NCBI GenBank assembly: GCA_016165875.1
Contig: JABBOT010000016.1
Coordinates: 9,672,063-9,736,062 of the forward strand
From: Acanthopleura granulata
Taxonomy: Eukaryota > Mollusca > Polyplacophora > Chitonida > Chitonidae
Direction of reading: 5' to 3'
DNA length: 64,000 bases
Shown here: positions 59,106-64,000 of the stretch, piece after piece
How positions within the stretch are numbered: the stretch's first letter is position 1
Layout of the letters: each line of letters opens with the position of its first letter
Made by a program: the position numbers and the translations under genes
Notes under the pieces: model-generated
What the model saw: only the letters and a program-made list of their open reading frames with translations
The model's database searches: none
Told to the model about the DNA's origin: nothing

Positions 59106-59110
59106 ACGTC

Positions 59111-59617
59111 ATGAACAGCGAGCAATTATTACAATGTGTTCAAACGGATCCTTATACACGTGACTTGGTGCAAGGTGTGCTCCCTTGGAATGATTTACCT
59201 GCACGAATGCCACATCGACCTGCTATATATATTTTAAACACCGATCCCTGTACGAAACCTGGTACACATTGGATTGCCCTATACATACATTATGAGGAAA
59301 CCACACATCACTTGTCTGGAGATTATTTTGACTCTTATGCACTTCCACCCTGGCATAAGGAGGTAGAGACGTGGCTAAATCGGGGTATATACCATTGGCA
59401 ACCGAATCACCGTCCTATAGAATGTTTAAATACCGCTGTGTGCAGTCAGTATTGTTTGTATTTTGCGCTCCATCGAGCTAGAGGATAAACAATGAACTGT
59501 ATTACACAAACATTTAATTCTCCACCCACAGATTATACCAATGATCTATTGGTTTATGACTGGGCTGAGAGATTTTTCGGTATCCACCCACCTTTCTTTG
59601 GTGATTACAAAAAATAG
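59111..59617 (+). pseudogene. Polinton adenain-like cysteine protease, premature stop
   Basis: Processes capsid precursor proteins in related viruses. The His-Asp-Cys triad is visible: H in GTHWIALY, D in DYFDSYALPP, C in VCSQYCLYF with the preceding Gln of the family present. An in-frame TAA at 59486-59488 ends the first frame after HRARG; the same frame continues to a stop at 59615-59617 with sequence fitting the C-terminus (TNDLLVYDWAERFF). Only one nonsense change separates it from full length. AATAAA follows at 59641-59646. Confidence 0.9.
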
Positions 59618-59640
59618 ATCCGCATTTTTACGAAGATTGT

Positions 59641-59646
59641 AATAAA
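59641..59646 (+). terminator. Polyadenylation signal for + strand Polinton genes
   Basis: AATAAA 24 nt after the last + strand stop codon. Confidence 0.6.
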
Positions 59647-59919
59647 TCATAATTGAATGAAATAACCAGTTAATCAGACTTTTTTTATGTGTTCTTCCAT
59701 GTTTATTGTTGTTGTACAAACATATGCTTATAACAAGGAATATGTTAGTATAGTGTTGAACAGAGGCTGTATTTGCTGACTAGAACAATGCATATATATA
59801 TATATATTGATGAGTGTTGTTTAAAAATGACATGTTTAATTCCAGTTGTTTGTTCTTGTTTATTGAACCAAAAAATTAATAAAAATTGAGATCTCACCAA
59901 AATAACATGTTTTCTTTGT

Positions 59920-59925
59920 TTTATT
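59920..59925 (-). terminator. Polyadenylation signal for PolB
   Basis: AATAAA on the - strand, about 42 nt after the PolB stop codon. Confidence 0.55.
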
Positions 59926-59966
59926 TACAAAATATTCAAAATCTTAAAATATATTTACATATGTAT

Positions 59967-61840
59967 CTAAATATCCAGGTAAGTCGCGCTTACCCCGTCA
60001 GACAAAATTTTACCTTTAGCATACAAGTACGTGAAAGCGTTCTTATGCTGTGTATAGGAACACATTTGATGTCCACGTACACGCATGCCACGATTTACTC
60101 CGGCTGCACTTCGTCCTTTCTGGAGCATCGAGAGATACAAATCCTTTTGAGCGCTGTGACGGTTTACTCCTTTGCAGGAAAATTTGTCAGCATCCATACT
60201 GTCCCCAGCGCAGTAGTAATGTGTTTTGGAACATAAAGCGATAACACCATCCCCACTCCATTCTACTTTAAACAGACCTGGCGTATGTTTGTCATTATGA
60301 TAATAATCGCGACGAGGTAACCAGCGGTCACGCTCAGCCTCGTAAGCCTCTCGTAGATCAGGCTTAACTAATGATTCCCAATTAGGATCCGACCATGCAA
60401 TGTAAGCTGAATCTCTATCTGTCTGCAAGAGTTGATAATCACTGGAATGAAAATATTTTGCCAGGAGATCGGAATAGAATTCCAGCATGCGGAGTTTGGC
60501 ATACTGATATACCACACACCCTATCTGTAAGGGTAAATTATACGAGATCCGTTGCTTAGTGCACGTGACCTCATACGTATCATCATCAATTTCCTCCACG
60601 TTAATACATGCATGTGAATTGACTAATTTCCGACCTTTCTGTAGCGTGCACACTTTCACATTCACGTGGCGGACTTGATTAGTAATTGTCTTTCCATACC
60701 CCGAATTTCCTAATAGCTTCATCGTTTCACCTTGCTGGGATCTACACCCCCTTGACGTTGTGCTTGAGTCACGTGATCAGCAAAGGTACGAAAGCAGGTT
60801 TCAGGTGTGTATTGAACAGCTTGATACACACGCGAGTTACAACCAGTCCAAATACTATCTTAGCAGAGGGTGCCCAAGAGAATTTTCGTCTCACACATAC
60901 TTCCGATTAATGTACGGCGGGGCTGGGTCATAATATTATTGGCCTTGGCATATTCTTTCATAGTCGGACCGATATCTTTTACAGTGATATTTGCGTTTTT
61001 AAATATCGGCCGACATTCAGCTAAAGTTGATAATAATTCTTGGGGGACATGAATGTCACATTTCACAAACCCATACAGTTGCTGGTCCAGAACTGATTTT
61101 AATAATTGATCTTCAGTAAGATGAGGTGGTGGAGGAGTATAGTAATGTCGGAGAAATGCTTGAAGAGTAGAGTCAGTCCGCTTTTACTGAAGAAAAAAAC
61201 ATTCCCATGTTTCCACAACCTGGAAGTTGAGATGCTCGAAATATGCTTGGTGCTCATTCGTCTCGTTCTGAAGTTCTTCCGGTGAAAGACCACGCCCAGT
61301 GTTATAGCGGAGCTCACCTGTTGAAGTATAGTTGAGATGACACCCATGGAAATGCCAGTAACATCCTTAGAACTGCATCGATACAAGCATATATATATAT
61401 ATAAGTATAAAGCATGTACATTGTTTAAAAAAAAAATTCACTGACCCCGCCTGGACCCACGCCCACACAGATGCATATATGTATACATATTTGTATATAC
61501 ATGTGTATATTCCAAATCTTATAAATTATAACACTACATTTACCCAATCTTTTTTTTCATACACTGCAAAGCCGTCAACAGGGAGCCGACGATCGCCAAT
61601 TATCTGTTCCACATCGTTCAGCCGATGACGAATAGGGACGCCCAGCTGAGCCGCTTGCCAGTCTAGCCACTGTTCAGCCAGTCGGGGTTTTTTGGACTCC
61701 TTCGGATAAAAATTTATAGTGTCTTGTCTCTCTTCTTCTATGGGTAGCCAACATATATAATGTCCAGCCGGCATAGGTGATGCTAAGCAAGCTAGGTTTA
61801 ACGCATTAGCGTCAAAGCCGACAATTCCCTGGCATAATTC
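59967..61840 (-). pseudogene. Polinton family B DNA polymerase, palm/thumb half, broken
   Basis: Catalytic half of the protein-primed polymerase. In order on the - strand: motif A region with DANAL (about 61810), a YEKKDW segment (61774-61526), an AT-rich interruption (61382-61541), a finger region with HFHGCHLNY and TGELRYNTG (about 61340-61270), KCDIHVP (61060), motif B MKLLGNSGYGKT (60722) and motif C LLQTDRDSAYIA. The two motif C aspartates remain (D-R-D instead of D-T-D). Frame changes occur at the 12-C run 61840-61851, across the AT-rich block and near 60725-60860. The last 251 codons (60722-59967) are open. Neighbours: converges on the protease. Confidence 0.9.
61382..61541 (-). other. 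AT-rich interruption in PolB, possible intron or insertion
   Basis: About 160 bp without coding similarity between two PolB blocks. On the - strand it begins GTAAATG directly after the GATTGG codons and ends near GATGCAG/TTCTAAG. If it is an intron, the simplest acceptors leave a stop or the wrong frame, so either the splice site has decayed or the block is an insertion. Confidence 0.4.
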
Positions 61841-62896
61841 CCCCCCCCCCCGCCCTTATACGAGTCACTCCCTTCTCATGATAGCGATGAAATACAATAC
61901 TTGGTCCCCTGACAATATTGGATCTCAGACATTGATAAAGATCTTTATCTGCTTCTCCTATTAAGGAAAAATAAGTTGGGAGATTTTCAAACAAGTAACG
62001 TAAAGAGACCCCAGGAATACTAATGCAGTTTATAAATATACCTACACGCATGGTTTGATAAAACGCTGACATCTTCCCCAAAGCTTCAAGAAATGGAATG
62101 ACGTCGAGATTATTGTACCAAATCAGAAAATCACGAAGGGTCCTCATTCCGTGTGATTGCCACACATTCTCCAAAGCACGGTAGCCTTGTTCAGAGCAAA
62201 AAGTCCCTTTTAACTTGTTATGGAAAGCTTCACGCGGCGGGAGATTTGCCTCATCTAAACGTGCTAAACTATCCAAGTATTCGTAACAAAACTGTCCTTT
62301 GGTCACCTGACATTCATAAGCTTTGACCCATTTATCATAATCATAATTCGGGATAAATAATTTCGCACGTCTAAAAATCTCAGCTGACCTGTAGACACGC
62401 TCATGTGATAATTATTCCGCTTGATAACGTATTTTAACCCATCTGTTTTCACTAAAAACGGATACAGCTGTCGCTTTATTAAATTAAAATTATATTTCCC
62501 AGAATTAAAACCCAAAACACGGAGTTCGGTCAGGTATGTTAAAAGTCGCTCCTTCAGTTTTTCTGTGTAAGATTTCTTTCTCGTTTCGCAGGTAAAGTCA
62601 CATAGCGCGGCCCTGTGATGGTAATTTTGACACAACAGCTTAAAGCTAGCTTCACTGATCTCAGTGAGATATGCCATCATAGTTTCAATCAAAGCATGCG
62701 GATTACCCGTTGATACAAAACACATAGGTTTGTCATATCCAGGAACGTTACTGTTAATAGACACGCTCATGGTAATATGGAGGGCAGTCCATTCTGTGTT
62801 TTCAACACAGTTAGCTGCAGAAGGATCTAATTTTTGGATATGCCTCAAAATCAAACCAAGCTCTATATGGGAAATACCTGTCCTCTTCAGCAACAT
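61812..62896 (-). pseudogene. Polinton family B DNA polymerase, exonuclease and terminal-protein region, frameshifted
   Basis: Two open pieces, 62896-62303 and 62306-61812, in different frames. The first has the exonuclease II block GFNSGKYNFNLIK; the second has KGQFCYEYLDS, LRDFLIWYNNLDV (exonuclease III region) and GPSIVFHRYHEKG. In the Exo II block the usual metal-binding Asp is replaced by Asn (KYN). A shift lies near 62330 and the next at the 12-C run, where the second piece ends out of frame. Confidence 0.85.
61840..61851. repeat. 12-C homopolymer inside the PolB gene
   Basis: The reading frame changes here; slippage in the genome or in the assembly could explain it. Confidence 0.9.
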
Positions 62897-64000
62897 CAGT
62901 GATTCCTTCGTCAGCTAACTGCTCGAAAACAGTGGCTTTGTTTTTAAACACACCGCCCGGGTACACTCGTTTGATAACCCCATCACAAGTCCGTGCATGC
63001 CGTTTTAATTTCCAGGCCTTGGGAAATGCTTTATGACAAACCCTGCACAGGTAAGAACGAGCGGATAAAGTCATATCTTTCACCACGCTAAAATGCTTCT
63101 CATATAAATTAAGAGTCAAAGTAGCAGCATATCGCTTGGGAGATCGATGAAGAATCTCAGCGCACACATCTTTATCAACCACTACCAGTTCATATACAAA
63201 TATGTTTACGTTAAATAAATCCTCGAGAAACGGGAGTTCGCTGAGCGGGACACCTCGGAAATACCTGGCTTCCATACCTTTAGCTTTCAAGTAAATTTTT
63301 AAATAACCCTTAGCTTTAACAGTACAGTATTTGGGATTAGTGTTGTCTAGGTGAAAGGCTAAACAACGGAACAAGCACAAATGATCATCGTAAGCTCCAT
63401 TGCTTCCACTCGCCATGCTGTGCAAGCCTTTATTATTCAGGACGTGCCCAGGTAAATCTACTGGCGCACCGATGGTGGTGGCATGTGGTTTATGCACATA
63501 AAAGGCGACATTAGTCACACTGTCTACCACCCATTTGGTATTTGGGCGCTGTTGTCGGGCTGATTCGATCGGATCGATAGCTGACAAATCAGCAGTAAGT
63601 GTTTGTATATCTCCATAGGTGTGAACATACCGACATTCTGAGAGTATTCTTGTATTTGTACTCGGAGAGAAATAACGCAATTGGTCCTTATCTCGGTGAC
63701 GTAAAATGAAACCATAAGCTAGGCTGACACGGAAAGCTGCAGGCTGGTCAAGAAACACCTGTTCCAGGTGTGGAACTAAAGGATAGAGGTCCATGATTCG
63801 GAAGTTACACACATCCTGCAAAAGCCGATGGCGATGAACTTGCTGGCGGATAGCGCCTCAGTGACGTTGGTATATGTCCCGTAAGGCTGGAACTGTAGGT
63901 AACTCATCATATGAAGGTGTGATGGGGTCCGAGCGAAATGAATTAGGGCTAATATTAAGGTTAACGCGACCCTTTACAATCCCTCAAGAAGAAACGAAAT
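62811..64000 (-). pseudogene. Polinton family B DNA polymerase, N-terminal region, 5' end outside window
   Basis: Open frame 63821-62811, preceded in the same frame by coding-like sequence to the window edge with one in-frame TGA (63860-63858). Visible: a DDHLCLFRCLAFHL box that recalls OTU-like cysteine protease sites reported at the N-terminus of such polymerases, a C2H2-type zinc finger (CRVC..AFPKAWKLKRHARTC, near 63045-62975) and the exonuclease I motif FDFEAYPKI (about 62850). The frame is lost at about 62830, where the next piece overlaps it. Confidence 0.85.

Larger units (their letters stand above)
59618..59966. other. Convergent intergenic region between protease and PolB
   Basis: AT-rich, with a TA repeat at 59790-59808 and poly(A) signals for both directions (59641-59646 on +, 59925-59920 on -). 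No gene. Confidence 0.7.
51236..64000. mobile_element. Polinton/Maverick (adintovirus-like) element, decayed, right end outside window
   Basis: The gene set of integrase, packaging ATPase, pX-like protein, minor and major capsid proteins, adenain-like protease (all +) and protein-primed PolB (-, convergent) is diagnostic of Polintons. Nearly every gene is broken by frameshifts or stops, so the copy is old and cannot encode a complete element as it stands. The left boundary is uncertain: it may lie near 53.1 kb, just before the integrase, or near 51.2 kb if the two - strand accessory genes belong to it. Terminal inverted repeats cannot be checked because the right end is beyond the window. Confidence 0.85.

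Noticed and set aside
61099..61386. 95-codon - strand ORF as a separate gene
   Set aside because: The PolB finger-region similarity is in a different frame of the same bases; this ORF is a shadow.

Overview
The window is animal nuclear DNA. Protein genes are split into short exons by GT-AG introns, the spacer DNA is AT-rich, and about twenty tRNA-derived SINE copies share a 3' tail of a type familiar from molluscan genomes. A marine lophotrochozoan, most likely a mollusc (brachiopod not excluded), is the best fit. Nothing suggests bacterial or plasmid DNA.

Region 1 (about 2.6-17.2 kb, + strand) holds nine exons of a type I TGF-beta/activin receptor (ALK4/ALK5/Baboon class): extracellular cysteine domain, transmembrane helix, GS box, kinase and stop codon at 12817. 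The signal-peptide exon lies upstream of the window or was not recognised. Introns and the probable 4.3 kb 3'UTR carry three minisatellites with nearly the same 80-82 bp period and an inverted-repeat element.

Region 2 (about 25.6-31.3 kb, - strand) holds a gene that open reading frames alone do not reveal. Five exons with matching splice phases encode a 245-residue protein with a short basic N-terminus, a hydrophobic signal-anchor, a Pro/Ala linker and a C-terminal cysteine domain resembling Spaetzle/neurotrophin cystine knots. One intron contains two strong hairpins. A CpG-rich, possibly bidirectional promoter near 42.4-42.8 kb may serve this gene and a divergent one.

Region 3 (about 31.3-51.2 kb) is gene-poor: SINEs, a dead 5'-truncated LINE (38.2-39.8 kb), a degenerate 25-bp minisatellite and a 5 kb field of related repeat modules (45.9-51.2 kb).

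Region 4 (about 51.2 kb to the window end) is a decayed Polinton/Maverick (adintovirus-like) element. On the + strand come integrase, a small membrane-type ORF, packaging ATPase, a pX-like small protein, another conserved small protein, minor capsid protein, a capsid-associated protein, major capsid protein and an adenain-like protease. On the - strand, running past the window end, is a protein-primed family B DNA polymerase. Most of these genes carry frameshifts or in-frame stops. Left of the integrase are two tandem, diverged - strand accessory genes that share a TATA promoter and flanking sequences, next to three CRE-like sites spaced exactly 10 bp apart. Two gene leaders in the element contain antisense tRNA-like sequences. 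The genes together describe a virus-like transposon: integrase and polymerase for insertion and replication; ATPase, protease and capsid proteins for virion formation.
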